A DNA stretch of 64,000 nt from positions 1,087,501 to 1,151,500 of the forward strand of contig JARFIW010001344.1 of the NCBI GenBank assembly GCA_036346225.1, written 5' to 3'. Position 1 is the first letter of the stretch. Each line of letters begins with the position of its first letter. The position numbers were made by a program, and so were the translations under genes. The stretch comes from Platerodrilus igneus. Lineage: Eukaryota > Arthropoda > Insecta > Coleoptera > Lycidae. This document shows positions 19,392-33,345 of this stretch, in pieces. Below the pieces are notes generated by a model. The model had not been told where the DNA came from, ran no database searches, and saw only the letters and a program-made list of their open reading frames with translations.

Positions 19392-21900
19392 ATGGTTAAC
19401 CAATTACGAATACTAGAATGGAATTTCAATGGGTTACTGCAACATTGGCAGGAGTTGCAAGCAATCCTTGACAAAAAAATAATTGATGTATGTCTCATAC
19501 ATGAGACCTATTTCACGAAATGTCATATATCAAATTTAAAGAACATAATGTTTACATACAATCAACCCAGACAAGCAGCAAAAGAAGGAAGCATAAATTT
19601 CATTAAAATAATTTATTTTGCACTACCAGGAAATGAGATATCAGACAGTGGAAGTTCAACCACAGCTGTAAGTATCAAAATCAAGTTATATGAATTAATA
19701 ATCACGGCATAATATTGCCCACCGAGGCATGCTATAAAGATAGAACAACATGTGAGCATTCTTAATAGCCAAGGGACTGGTTTCATCATTGCAGGTGATT
19801 TTATGCAAAGCACACACTGGGATTTTAAATTAATTACAACTAAAGGCAAAGAACTTTTAGCACCAGCAACACAACTCCACTGCAAAGAATTATCAACCGG
19901 TAAGCTAAAGTACTGGCCTATTCGTCCGCATAAAATTCCTGGTGTCATAAATTTCTTTGTAATCAGGAGCATCTCATCAAATTATGGCTAAATTAACTAA
20001 CCTATCTAACAAGATGACAGATGGCAAAGCTTCAAAATCCAAGCTGAGAAACTAATTGTGCTTTTAATTCCACTAAGAACAAAATAACAACTAGATGACA
20101 AAGTTAAACTGTTTGCCAAAAACATATAACTAGCAGCATTGGACAACACGCCCCAGCTTAAACGTGAAATAAAAGGAAATAGCTATTCCAAAGAGATCAA
20201 GAATCTTATTTCAGAAAAAAAAACTTTGAGGAAAATGGCCACAACCTAGAACAAACGACAAAATAATTCTGAACAATGCAATCTAGCAATTAAAGTGCAA
20301 AGTTCAGCGTATAAAAAAAAACGATTGGCGACTATTTGAATGACATAACTAATGATAACAAAACAAACTACTAACTATCGAAAGTAGCCAAGCGACTAAA
20401 AAGACCTATTTTGCATAATTCCTCAATCCAAAATTCGAATGTAAGACGGGCCGAAACCAATACTCAAAAAGCATATAAGTTTTTAGAACATCTCGAAAGC
20501 ATTTTCCAGCCAAACGGCTGAGGAGATCATCAAGATTGGACCAGACAAGAACAAGAAAGCACTATTATTAGATTCGCTACACCAAAGGAGGTATTAAGTG
20601 AAATAATAACAAATATCAACCCGAAAAGAACCCCTGGTTTTGACCATATCACTGGCAAAGTCTTAAAGCAACTTCTGAGAAAAGCCTTAGTTAAACTTAC
20701 CTATCTTATTAATGCAATTGAAGTATGTTCCTAATATTTGAAATGTTTCGAATCCAAGAAAGCGCCCTATTGCTGTAACATTATGTAGATCTATATTATT
20801 GGCACCTGTCGTTTTGAAATTATATGAAAAAATACTCCTCAAAAGATTAAATTCCATAAAGCTGGAATAAACCTGATTTTTTTTAACAGTTTAAATTCAG
20901 AGAAATCTATTCGACCATTAATCAAGTCCATAGGCTCACAAATGTCAGAGAAATCTCTAAAAGAAAGAAAGGGCAGCTCCACCGTCTTACTCGACGTTGC
21001 TCAGACTTCCGACAAAGTATCGCATAAAGGTTTGTTCTATAAACTGCATCTATGTCTGCCACAACAACTTTTACGACCTATACAGTCTTATCTATCAGAA
21101 GGAAATTTCAGAATTAAAGAAGAAGATGTTTATTCTGCAATAAAGGAAAGCAGCAGGGGTACCACAAGGTACAGTGCTAGATCCAGACTTGACTTATTAT
21201 ATACTAATGATATCCCAAATCAGGGACATGAAGCAATAGCAACATTTGCTGATAACACCGTAATCTTTGTTGTTGGAAAATATCATAAAGAAGACATTGA
21301 GAAATTTTAAAATTCAATTTATAAAATTACACCTTGACTAAAACCTGGTAGATCAAGTTAAATGAAAATAAGTCTGTATAGGTAGACACGAACTCATCAG
21401 AATCAATGATACTCAGAGTCGTAATGATGACTCTGCTAAATATCCGGGAATGAACTTAGATACTAAACTCCGCTGTAGAGTTCATGTCAAAAAAAAACAT
21501 GAATAGCTTGGCATCAAATTTAATGAAATGTATTGGCTATTTGGAAAAAACTCCACGTTATCCACATATAGCAAATTGCTCTTATATAAGCAAATCTTGA
21601 AACCCATTGGAATCTATGGCGTATAACTTAAGGTTTGTGCAGTAACAGGAATATCCAAATTATTTCAAATTTTTAGAACAAAGCACTAAGGAACATTGTT
21701 GATACCATTGGTACTATCAGATACTGGTGACCAAACCATTGTCAGATTTGCCGTAGTCACAAATAAAGACTACCCAACCACGCGAAGGTCGCGGTCATTC
21801 AAGTCACGGATAACAGCAACCCGATAAAAAGACTCAAAAGGAATAAACCTTTAGAATTAGTGAAATAGTGATTGTGCAAAGAAGAGCATTGTAATGTACA
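19392..21900 (+). pseudogene. Jockey-clade non-LTR retrotransposon, decayed
   Basis: An apurinic-type endonuclease begins at 19392 with LRILEWNFNGLL and a HETYF catalytic-Glu segment. It continues at 19750-19990 with IIAGDF and a TYWP-like STGKLKYWPIRPHKIP. Reverse transcriptase segments follow: ATPKEVLSEIITNINPKRTPGFD (about 20575), LDVAQTSDKVSHKGLFYKL (20985-21045) and ATFADNTVIFV (21240-21275), where the YADD/FADD box reads FADN. Many stops and shifts intervene, and the C-terminal ILKPIGIYG segment lies near 21595. No ORF1 or 5' end is recognised. These signatures are typical of Jockey elements; the copy is long dead. The 3' end is imprecise. Confidence 0.82.
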
Positions 21901-22293
21901 ATATTGATGAAAACTTCTAAAAATTGTTCACGCATTTGGGAAAGTTACCAATTTATTTAAATCGCTCTATCTAAAGCAGAAAAGTTTGTTTTTTCAAGTA
22001 AACCAAATTTAAATGGCTATTCCACATATACATTTATTTTGTAAGTACATTTTACCAAAACCAATTTTCAGTTGGATACTTAATAAAAAAAGAAATTTGC
22101 ATCTTTGTAAACTTCAAGATAATCGTTAGTATGATGAACTCTTAAGATAAATCATTCTTCAAGGATTTAAAATGATTAAACCTATTGTGAAAATATTTAC
22201 ACAGGCGACGCGAAGACGTTCCTGGTTGCTTGCTGCACGAAATTAATTTGATAATTAGCATGTGTTTAACTAGTTGAAAAATAATCATGTAAG

Positions 22294-23040
22294 CAGTGAC
22301 GTAATTAAGGCCCTCGCAGACCTCGCAATGCGGGGGGACCGAAACATTAAAAGGCTCCGGTCCGGTCTCAGCATCGTGAAATAAACCATGTCGAATTCGT
22401 TGAAGGATTATTAAACAGAATCAGAAACAAGGCCCTGGTGTTTTATTTATAGTTATACTTACCACTAAAGGCCTACAAAACAAATCAGGATTCTTATTTT
22501 TATATAGAACAACTTGGTTATCTTATCCGTTGTATTTATAAAGGTGGACGCTTTGATGGAAGAATCAAGCCAAATCTTATATAAGTTTCCATTCCTATAT
22601 TCATAATGTCTAATCAATGCGTAAAGTGTTGTTTTACACTGGAACAATCGTGATTGTTTCTGTTTTTGTTGAAAACCTGCTAGCTGATAAGAGCATAAGT
22701 TGATATTATAAACCTACAACCTACTTAAGATGTGAAAATAGAATAATAAACACTTTAAAATAAACATTTCTTTTCATAAAATTATAACAAGAAAAGCTGA
22801 GGCATTTCTTTTATACTATAGCAGTATTAAGTATTAAGTATTTGGAAAGTTTAGTCGATAAGTTTCTTTTGTTAAAATTTAGACGATTTGGTATGACTAA
22901 ATTAAAAAGTTTTATATGTATAGAACCGCCAAGAACAGCGATTTCTTTTTTCTTTCACATATTTACTTTATTATAAATTACATATAGGGCCCCCTTGTTA
23001 TTTTCGAGGGGTGGTCCCTCATTTCTTAGCTACGCCACTG
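22294..23040. mobile_element. Non-autonomous hAT-type DNA transposon (747 bp)
   Basis: It starts CAGTGACGTAATTAAGG and ends CTTAGCTACGCCACTG, giving imperfect inverted ends of the common hAT CAGTGGCGTA type. The flanks form an 8-bp duplication with one mismatch: CATGTAAG at 22286-22293 and CATGTAAC at 23041-23048. Inside are GC-rich arms (near 22330 and 23000) around an AT-rich core and no transposase, so it needs an external source of enzyme. Confidence 0.8.
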
Positions 23041-23169
23041 CATGTAACATAAACTTTTGGATATAAACGAAATAATGGAATAACTAACACCGAAATATTT
23101 CATAAACCTCCCTTTGGTTTTAAAAACTTATTTGTACACAAAACACAATCTGAAAACGAATATGCTTAA

Positions 23170-23594
23170 AGCCATTCAATCAACATATAAAAATTGTTTA
23201 AAGACAATCAGTTCTCTTAAGCAAAATGCAAATTTCAAAACTAAGAAACTAAAATACTCCTATCAATTAGAACTTATGTCTCAGAATTTTGTGACAGAAA
23301 TACTGTGCAAAACAATCTGTCACAATATGTGAACACACTCCATGATTTACCAAAGAGTGTTTGTAATCAAACAAATGAATCCTGCTGTAAATCTTGTTCA
23401 ACGACAGTTATTGCCGCAGTAAATTTAATGAAGACATAACCACTGAAATCATGATTTTTTCTGTACCTTGCAAGGAAATAAGCGCTCAAAATTCAGTATT
23501 ATCGTTTTATTGTGAAGTGAGATGAATATCACGTAGAAACTTATATGTTTCCGAATTAAAAGAAGATATTCATAATATTTGGAAGAGCAAGACG
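23170..23594 (+). repeat. Long direct repeat, left copy (about 425 bp)
   Basis: It matches 24888-25303 closely, apart from scattered substitutions and an 11-bp indel near the start. The two copies flank a truncated non-LTR element in the position expected of a target-site duplication. A short cysteine-bearing frame (NESCCKSC) occurs inside; I do not recognise it. Confidence 0.85.
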
Positions 23595-24887
23595 GAAACC
23601 TCCTTAGCAATAGTTAGACGCACTTGCGGCAAATCCTAGGGGCTAAGATCAAACATGGTACACTGGTTATACACTAGGGTGGTCAGGCCAGTAATAACAT
23701 ATGCAGCCTTAGTATGGTGGCCCAAGGCTGAACAATTAAACACCAAAATAAAGTTGGGCGGGATCCAGAGACTGGCCTGTTTAAGTATTACAGGGGCGAT
23801 GTGTTCCACGCCCACTGCTGCTATAGAGATTCTCCTTGGCCTTCCCCCACTACACTTGGTGGTGGTTGGGGACTATACAGACTTAGGAACCTTCAGTCTA
23901 CGGTTATTGAAGGTACGGAGCATACGAGAATGCTTGGGAGAAATTGGGGGCATCTGTTTGAGATGCGTTGGGACCAAATTACTCCCCAGCATACGCCGGA
24001 TACACCCTTCAAGACTGTTACTCAGGATTTAAAATTAGAAAAAATGAAGGGTAGATTACCTCCGAGCAGAATGGTCTGGTACACGGATGGCTCTAAGGGT
24101 GAGACCGGACCCGGGTCTGAACTGCTTAGGGAGAGACCGGATTTACGTTTAAGCGTTCTTTTAGGAGCAAACGCTACCGCTTTTTAAACAAAAATATACG
24201 ACATAGTGCAAGGTGTGCGGGAAAGTATAAGAGGTGCCTTTATTAAAAGACATATCTATATTGTGTCTGACAGCCAGGCGGCACTCAAGGTTCTAACAAG
24301 TCAGAAAGTATTATCTAAACTGGTCTGGCAATGTATTGAGGCACTTAATGGACTGGCGCAACAAAACTCTGTTACTTTACAGTGGGTGCCAATCTATCAA
24401 GGACTCAACGGAAATGAAATTGCAGATGAACTTCCAAGACAGGGGGCGCAAGAGCCAGAGTGATTCATGACAGGGCACACTTCTGTCAAGGTTCACCTCC
24501 AGAGGATGCATAAATATAACGGAGATCTCAAATGCAGACTCTGCTTAGAGGAACCGGAGACTGCAATGCATGTACTATGCAGATGCGAGACGTTGAGTAG
24601 AACAAAACAGCGCCTATTTAAGCGACCTAAGTTGGACCCGAAGGAAGTCGATACCCTTTCATCAAAGGACCTGTACTCTATGATTTGGGGTGCTGGCTTT
24701 GCAGATTGGGTATAATATTTAACCAGGGTTAGCACAATAAACTTTCTAGGCTGCAGTGCGGCAGAGCCGTTTGGCGGACGCACCCGCCAAGGGGAGTGGT
24801 TTTAGTGAGTATGCCGTTTGGAGAGTCCCACACTTTGGCTATAAAAGCTTTCCACTCCACTGGTTTCGACTAACTACCAAAAAAAAA
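23595..24887 (+). pseudogene. 5'-truncated non-LTR retrotransposon (RT end plus RNase H)
   Basis: This is the 3' part of a LINE. It begins with the end of the reverse transcriptase (VVRPVITYAALVWWPK at about 23690). A ribonuclease H domain follows: WYTDGSK near 24080 carries the first Asp, SDSQAALKVL near 24270 a second, and WVPIYQGLNGNEIADEL near 24400 the conserved His/Asn-Asp region, with the usual GH replaced by YQ. A Cys-rich tail follows (CRLCLEEPETAMHVLCRCE). Frameshifts occur near 23870 and 24190 and stops at 24185 and 24463. It ends with about 60 nt of 3' UTR and an A10 tail at 24879-24888. RNase H of this type points to the I, R1 or a related clade; I cannot choose. Confidence 0.82.
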
Positions 24888-25303
24888 AGCCATTCAATCA
24901 ACATTTAAAGACAGTCAGTTCTCTTAAGCAAAATGCATATTTCGAAACTAAGAAACCAAAATACTCCTATCAATTAGAACTTATGTCTTAGAATTTTGTG
25001 ACAGAAATACTGTGCAAAACAGTCTGTCACAATATATGAACACACTCCATGATTTACCAAGGAGTGTTTGTAATCAAACAAATGAATCCTGCTGTAAAGC
25101 TTGTTTAACGACAGTTATTACCGCAGTGAATTTAATGAAGATATGACCACTGAAATCAAGATTTTTCTATGTTCCTTGCAAGGAAATGAGCGCTGAAAAT
25201 TCACTATTATCATTTTATTGTGAAGTGAGATGAATATCACGTAGAAACTTATATGTTTCCGAATTAAACGAAGATATTGAATAATTTTTGGAAGAGAAAG
25301 ATC
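24888..25303 (+). repeat. Long direct repeat, right copy (about 416 bp)
   Basis: It begins right after the A10 tail and continues without a break into unique flanking sequence after 25303, whereas the left copy ends at the truncated LINE. The following frame to 25470 (KANLVLYHL) resembles LINE ORF1 coiled regions weakly. Confidence 0.8.
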
Positions 25304-28300
25304 GCCAGAAGGCAAATCTGGTTTTATATCACTTAATCGTGATGAAACCAAACTACTTACTTGACAAACTTGCGAAACTAAATATTTTGAAGCTTCATCC
25401 TCGAGGAAAAAATGCAAATCTCTTGGATACGAAATACAAAGTCCACACTTTTTTATTGGATGCTGTATAATTACGTAATACAAACTTAAAGCTTATAACC
25501 TGCAATGTTTGAAAAAGCAAATGAATTTTTCACAACCCACAACGCTGAAGAGGTATACATTAAAGTTTAATTTGCAACCATGGAAACACGCTTAACAACG
25601 TTTTTATAGAGTATTTTAAAACCGATAACAACTTTATAACAAAATATGAGTGGGTTAAAAATTCTTTTGTAAAAAATTTTTGAAGGTATATCAGTTCAAG
25701 TTACTAGGGTAGAAGACAATTTTTAACAAGTTTCTATTTTAGCGTTTGTAAAGGCATTCAAGCTGTACAAGCGCAACATTCCTTTTAAAATTCTAATTAC
25801 CTTTTGACAATGCATACTTTTGTTGTAGGAAAAAATAACAAGACAAAATGCTATAATGGTCAACGCTATATCTCTACATTTAGGGTATTAGACTGTTCGG
25901 TAAAGTTGTTCTGTAATTGCGCTTATAACAATTTTTAATTATTTGATTAATAGTAAGTTCTGCGTTTATATAACCAAACAAGTTTGTGAAACGTTGTAGT
26001 AGTCAGTTGGTCGCTAAAATGTTGAACCGTTTTGATTCCACGGAAAGTCTGCTCAAACTCAAAGTTATAAAAAAGTAACTCTATGCCCGCAAAAATGCAT
26101 CAGATCGGTTTCAAGTCAAACAACGTGCATACAAAAAAAATACATTTTCAAAGTGTGTTCACTTTTGCAATATGTAAAGAAGTTGACTTGTCGGATAGTC
26201 ATTTTGGATTGTAAGTAGTAATAAACAGATTTTTATAATAAGTTTTAGAATGCACTACTCTATACTCATTTACCTCTATTACTGTGATCCGAGATAAATA
26301 GAAACTTAACAACATTCGTCTACTGGTGTTTATTAAAAGTAACCATGTATTTTGTCTTTTTTTTTTGTTATATGATTCACCTATTTATAATGCTTTTTAA
26401 TATAAGAGGGCATCCCGACTAATATTCGCTAACCTACCCTGTAAAAATGGTTGTATTGTAATTCGCAACTACATTTAGATTTTACAATGTCATATTTTCA
26501 ACGAACTTCGTTCGTTTATGAAATCTATTTGTCTGTGTGTCTGTCTGTCTGTGTGTCCGAGGCCTTTTTAATGGTCGGACATCAATGTGTGATACATCAA
26601 TCGATTCAGCTCGGTGTCCAGAGCTTAAGTTTTGATGTCAGTTAAAATCGGGCCACGGGGACGCCGAGCCCCGGGAAAATCCACAGGGATAATTAAAATT
26701 TTAAATAAGTTTAAAATCAATATGCGACACATATTTGAACAATTTATGGCATTTCATGCCAACTATTCCAATATTATAGACATTGTTTAAACTAAAATTT
26801 TGATTACCGAAAATAATTAGATTCATATAAAAAAAAAAAAAAATTTCTTATCTTATTGATGAGAACTAATATATAGCTTTTAAAATATTTCTTCAATAAA
26901 ATAAAATATATTAAAATGTCTCTTTTGTTGTTTATACATTTTTGTATTTTATCTGAATACTTATAATTATTACAACATAATAATTTTAATTTCTTTAAAT
27001 TGTTTTAAAGTAAGTCTACATTTGGAAGTTCGTTGCGACAATGCCTTGCATTTTCAACTTGTTTTATTTATCGTTTTGTTATAATCTTTCAATGAAACTG
27101 TAATTTACTGTTTATTACGTTCTGCAATACAGCCATTAGTCAGATTTTATGACATTTTTCATTGCTCAAGCTATTCACATATTTATATAGCACCAGAAGT
27201 TGCTTGTCGACAAGGCGACGACAATTATAAGAGAAAAAATCATATTTAGTAAATTAAAGCAAATGCTGTTAGGATATTTTGTGTTCAATAAGTTGATATA
27301 AAAAAAAATTGTGAAGTTCGTATGGACAACGGTGAATCACTATAAGAACTTTGATAGTAGAAATTTTGAAATACTGCAGTTTTCACACCATCACACCAGA
27401 ACATATACCTCACACTTCTGTAAACTAGAGTGCAAATATCAGAACAGCAAAAAATAAAAACGCACATCTGTTATCTTATAAATAGTTTATGGCTTAAAAT
27501 TTAAGTGCGTGTAAAATTAAGGGTACGCATATAAATTGTAAAAGGTCCACATCTAGTGGCTTCACTTTTTCGTCCTTTCTGGAACTCGAAAAAGAATTCA
27601 AACCGGTAGTAGTATTGGCACACAGTAGACCAGGATTTTTGTATCACTTTGTTTTGAATTACCTACATAACTTAAACTGATTTGAAAGTTAAGTCTAATT
27701 ACGATAGGATCAAAAACCAACAGGTAACACTAGCAAACATTAAACATTCTGATACTCTAAACCACATTCTCATGGCTCTCTCTACATTTCTGTAAGCTTT
27801 GGTGTTGTGTACGAGTTTCAAAAGGTATACTTTCCCATCGGCATAATAGCGAAGGAAATGAAAGTTATATTACGACGCAAGTTTACTAATCAGTATTGGA
27901 AAGAAGACAAAAAGTTGAAAACCGGTATACCTGTTTCAAAAGTTCCGATTTTCGCTTAAACCGGTTTACTAAAATAGATTTTACTAAAGCCGGTGTGTAA
28001 ATGAAGTGCTAAAACCGCTTTACGATCCCTATTTTCATTAAAACCGGTTTTACCAGAATCAGCATCTGGTCGTAATAAAAAAAAAGAAAATCGACAAATA
28101 ATTCAGGTCTCATTATAATTAGAGGCAGGTTTTGGTAATCCTATTTTAGTAAAATCAGCTACATATACCAAATACATCAAATAAAGCATTTAAATTTAAA
28201 ATAAACTTAACAAATCCAACAACATAAGATCAAGACAGAAAAGCGAACAAAAGAGTATTTTACGAAATAGAATTACAATAGGTTAAGCATTCAAAAACAT

Positions 28301-29655
28301 ACATAGTAGAAAGGTTCAGGTAAAAAAGAGAATGATGTTTTTATAAACTGAATAGGATTCTATAACTCACACAACAGTTGGATCAACAACAACAATGCTT
28401 TTTGAATATAGATATAATACTACTAATATTTATCATTTATACTGTTGTAAAATTAACCTAAAATAAATATTATACAATATTTCTATGAATCTTTAACATA
28501 CCATTTTAGCATGGGATTATGTTTTGCACATTGTAAATTATTATCGCAGTATCAACAGCAATGAGCTGTACACAATAAACAGATAATATATTTTAATTTT
28601 GTCGGCCGACCAAACGTAAGCATATCTGCTACAACGTTTTCTAAGAGATAGATTTGAAACCACTTTTTTTTTCTCTAGAAACATCTATTGGAACAATCTT
28701 TTATACAATCAAAACCATCTTTTTTTATACACATTATCTAAATAACTTCTTACATACACAGATATAAATAACGCTTATAGATACAATTTACAGTTTCAGT
28801 TTAGACAGAAAATTTTTCTTATGACTACTTACGTATTAAAATAATCTTCCAAAAAACAACTCATATGCAGTCACAAAATTTACTTTACATTTTGTTGGAT
28901 AATTTAAATATACTTGTATTACACGGTCTCTATCTTGGCGGAGTTGATCAACGACTCGAGCAGAAAATTTTGTAAGGGTCAAAACGCTTCGGGCTCTGAC
29001 CTCAAAATTGCGGAAAATAAACCATTCATTGACAAATGATTTTTGTAAGAATTAGAAACCTATTCTAGCTTAATTTACTTAATAATACTCGAATATCCGC
29101 CTTAGGTTACAAAACAAACGTATACTTGCAGTTTGAATCTTCAAATACCACTTTTCGCTACCTGTCTTCGCTTATAATTACTATTTAAAATGTGGTTTTC
29201 ATTTCAAATGTACATCTTCAGACGTAGAGATATTAGTTAGTTTGCAGAATACATTTTTTAAATAGATTAAAGTTGGCGTCTAATTCCACTAATATTATTT
29301 ATTTCGAAAAAGAAATTATGCCTCGTAATTATATTCAAAATTTCTTCTTACATGTGAAACGCCGTTAGAAAGAATTAATGAATGAAGTTATGTCTCTCAC
29401 TCTGTAATATAACTAGAGCTATTAAAATGTTACTTTGGTTTTATATTCTTTCTGCTAGTATTATGTTCTTCAAATTGCAGCACTTATTTATACAAGATAA
29501 TTAATTTGCTGATTTAATGATTTTGAAAACACTTCACAAAAGAAATGACGAATTCTTTTATTTAGTAAACGTAATTAATCGAAGATTTTGGATTCTTTTC
29601 TTTCCAGAAATGCTGAGTATTACATTTGAATAAATAACACTTATTATGGCATTCT
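25304..29655. other. AT-rich DNA with low-complexity and MITE-like pieces
   Basis: There is no supported gene. At 26400-26690 a piece with GAACTTCGTTCG, a TCTG/TGTG run and a GC-rich end (CGGGGACGCCGAGCCCCGGG) looks like an interspersed repeat. At 27925-28060 four imperfect copies of an AAACCGGTTTTACTA-like word suggest transposon subterminal repeats. The remainder is featureless. Confidence 0.45.
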
Positions 29656-29659
29656 TCCA

Positions 29660-32600
29660 TTTTGAATGGACCTGCACCTTGCCGAAGTTCTAAATTAGTA
29701 GAACAGGTGAAATGGCTCGCGTGTTCTAATGAGCTAAAGAGCCAAACTACAGGTCCAACCTAAGTAGTAGGGTTGTTAGTGAGGAACCAGACTAAAACAG
29801 GTCCCCGAAAGAGGGCAGCGGTTCTTTCGGTACTTAGATTGGCAGAGACTATAGGGGTCGGTATGGCAGTATATGACACACTACCGCGATGTGGACAAAC
29901 GGGAAACCACCACATTATCTCCCAAATACACAGCGTACTTAAATTGTAACAAACATGATGGCATTCTCTGGGGTAAAAGATTCCGGAGTTAAAATAGTCA
30001 CCCATTCGGATCTCCGGGAGGGGACTACTTTGGAGGATGCAATCGGAAAGTTAAAAATAAGAGTCGGGAACACTCTGCGAGTCGGAGCGTGGAATGTTAG
30101 AAGTATGAAGCAAGTAGGTAAGCTAGAGAACCTAAATATCGAAATGAATAGGTTATCATTAGACATAGTAGGGATCAGCGAAGTTCGGTAGCCAGAGACG
30201 AGGGATTTTTGGAGTAGAGACTTCAGGGTAATTCATGCAGGAGCAGAGGAAGGAAATTTTGATGTGGGGATAGTTATGCGGAAAAAGATAGGATACTGTG
30301 CAGAAAATTACTTACAAAAGAACGAAAGAGTACTCATGGTTAGATTAGAATCAAACCGGTAAACACGGTAATAATGCAAGTATACATACCCACCTCTAGC
30401 TACAGTGACGAAGAGGTAGAAGCTATCTACAAAGATATCGAAAACATATGAAGATACGTAAAAGAACATGAAAATTTAATAATTACGGAGGATTTTAATG
30501 CCGTGGTAGGTGAAGGTAGGGAAGGAGCGGTAGTAGGTTTATTTGGTTTAGGCACGATAAACGACAGGGGAAATAGGCTGGTAGAATTTTGCCACAAAAA
30601 CAATTTAATTATCACAAACACATTATTTCAACATCATGCTAGAAGACGATATACGTGAAAGATGCCAGGAGATATAGGAAGATATCAAATAGATTACATT
30701 CTTGTTAGACAACGGTTTAGGAATCAAGTAAAAACCTGTAGAAGCAACCCAGAAGCAGATATAAACCGTAACTACAACATCATAATTATGAAGGCCGCAC
30801 TTAAATTTAAAAAATTAGAAAAAAGAAACGGAAAAAAGAACTTTGACTTTGAGAAACTAAAAGATAAAGATATTCAAGAATGATTTTAAAAGAAGTCAAA
30901 TCAATTGCTCAAAGATATCGAGAAAACATCTGATACTAAGGAAGTAAAAACAGAATGGAATAACATTAAATCCAGCCTAGACATGGCGGCCAGAGATATT
31001 CTGAGGCATACACAAAAAGAAAATAAGAAACCATGGACATCAAAGGATATCCTGAATTTAATAGAAGAAAGACGAAAATACAAAAATAAATCAGACGAAA
31101 CAGGAAAACAGAGATACTAAGCCATAAAATGGGAAATTATTCGAAAATGCAGGAAAGTTAAAGAACAATGGATTGATGAAAAGTGCAAAGAGGTACAAAC
31201 GAAGATGGAAATAGGAAAGACAGACGAAGCATACAAATTAATTATAATAAATTTTAGGGATATAAAACCGTATAGCAAAAATATAAGGGACGCACAAGGA
31301 AACGTCATTATAGAAAACGTAGAGAAAGTGGGTAGATGGCAAGAATATGTAGGGAATTTATATGCAGGAGCGGAACTAACTGCATTAGAACAGGAATCAG
31401 ACATTGAAAATGATGACTTGGGATATCCTATACTTAGAGATGAGTTTGAATTAGCATTAAAGAGTCTGAAAAATGGTAAGGCGCCGGGTACAGATAAGGT
31501 GCAAGCAGAAACTCTAAAAACCGCTGGACAAGCAGTAGCAGAACGTCTCTTCCAACTTGTAAGCTATATGTATGAGACAGGCGAGATACCCAAAGATTTC
31601 AAACGTAGCATCATAGTAACTATACCGAAAAAGAAAGGCGCGGATAGATGTGAAAATTTTCGAACAATAAGTTTGACAGCACACGTGTCAACAATATTAA
31701 CTAGAATTGTGCTAAGACAAATGGAAAAACGGGAGGAAGAAATACTAGGAGAGGACCACTTTTGTTTAGGCGAAACAGGGGAACACGGAAGGCTATTTTA
31801 GCTCTGAGAGTGATAATGGAGAAAACAATAAAAAAAAAGGGGAAAGCGTGTATATACTGTTTGTAGATCTGGAAAAAGCATACGACAGTGTAAAATGGAA
31901 AAAAATGTTTGAAATACTCAAAAAGATTGGAATGAGTTATAGGGATAGACCAATAGTACATAGCTTATACAAAGAGCAGTAATAGAATTAGAGCAGGACC
32001 GTAGAGAATTAAACACTAGGAAAGGGGTGGGACAGGGATGTGCCCTATCCCCATTGATTTTTAACTTGTACACAGAAGAGGCAATGAATACCGTCAAATG
32101 CAGGAAGACATTTGGAATTACTATGCAAAGACATAAAATCGATATGCTTAGATTTGCAGATGATAAAGCGGTATTAGCGTCTAGCAGGAAACAGTTAGAA
32201 GCTGCTCTCTAATGAAATGGAAACGGTTCTAACAGAGAGATACGGTATGAAAATTAACAAAGCTGAAACTAAAGTTCTAGTATGCAAAGGTGGGGAAAAT
32301 AAATCAAAAACAAGAATACAAGTATGTAACACGAACTTACAAGAGGTTAAGGATTTCTGCTGCCTAGAAAGCCAAATAACGCAAGATGGGAAAAGCCCAA
32401 AAGATATAAAACAAAGATTAGCACAAGGTCGTGCTACATTTAACAAGAAAAAGCAACTACTGTGCTCAAAGACTACAAACATAGAAAAAAGGAAAAGATT
32501 GCTTAAAACATGTGTGGAGCACAGCACTGTACGGCTGTGAAGCCTGGACAGTAGGAGAAGCGGACAAGAAAAAAGTAGAAGCCTTTGAAATGTGGTGTTA

Positions 32601-32915
32601 CAGGCGTATGATGAAGATATCATGGACAGACAAAGTTAAGAACGAAGAGGTACTAAAAATGGTAGGGGAAGAAAGAAATATGTGGAGAACGGTAAAAAAT
32701 AGGAGAGATAAGATGATAGGCCACATACTACGACATGAGGGAATAGTGCGGAATATATTAGAAGCAGAGATAGGAAAATAGAGAAGAAGAAGCAGATCTA
32801 GGTTAGACTACTGCACACAGATTGTAAAAGATGTAGGCTGCAGGAATTTCAGGGAGATGTGTTGGCTAGCCCAGAATAGAAATGAATGGAGGTACGCATC
32901 CAACCAATCCCAAGA
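29660..32915 (+). pseudogene. RTE-type non-LTR retrotransposon, copy 1
   Basis: It is near full length, with a 5' UTR from about 29660 that matches copy 2 at 40984. Endonuclease segments are VGAWNVRSMKQVGKLENL (30085), DIVGISEVR (30165), QVYMPTSSYSDEEVE (30380) and the IDYILV box (30690). Reverse transcriptase segments are KAPGTDKVQAETL (31480), GCALSPLIFNLYTEEAM (32035) and FADDKAVLAS (32155), then the C-terminal LYGCEAWTVGEADKK (32525). At least eight stops or shifts break it, more than in copy 2. The plus-strand order and layout are those of RTE elements with one ORF and no RNase H. Confidence 0.9.
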
Positions 32916-32929
32916 TGGATAAACCAGTG

Positions 32930-33345
32930 AAGAAGAAAATTTGTAAAAGCATATGTGTGGAGCACAGCACAGTATGCCTATGAAATACGGGCAGTCTGAA
33001 ACTCAGACAGAAAAACGATAGCAACCTTTTGAAATGCTGTGCTTCAGATGTATGAGGACGATAGCATGAACAGGCAACGATAATAACAAATACGTTATAG
33101 AAATAGTAGGAGAACAAGGATATCTGGGGTAAAAGATAAGAGAAATAGAAGGGCAGAATACGTTCTAAGGGATTTTTAGGGAATAGTATGGGAGAGATAG
33201 AAAAAAAGGGGTAGATGTTGACCTAGATTAGATAGTGATAGATGCAGACTGCAAATTTCAGAATTTTTTTTTTGTTAGTTCAGAATAGGAAACAATGATG
33301 GTACGCGTCTAACCAGTTCCAGGACTGTAGACCTAATGATAATGA
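32930..33345 (+). mobile_element. Extra 3' fragment of an RTE element
   Basis: Directly after copy 1, a second, more diverged 3' end of the same family follows (VWSTAQYAYEIRAV-like, then a GATGGTACGCGTCTAACCAG tail ending in AATGATAATGATG). It resembles 45340-45725. It is either an independent fragment or a tandem remnant. Confidence 0.65.
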
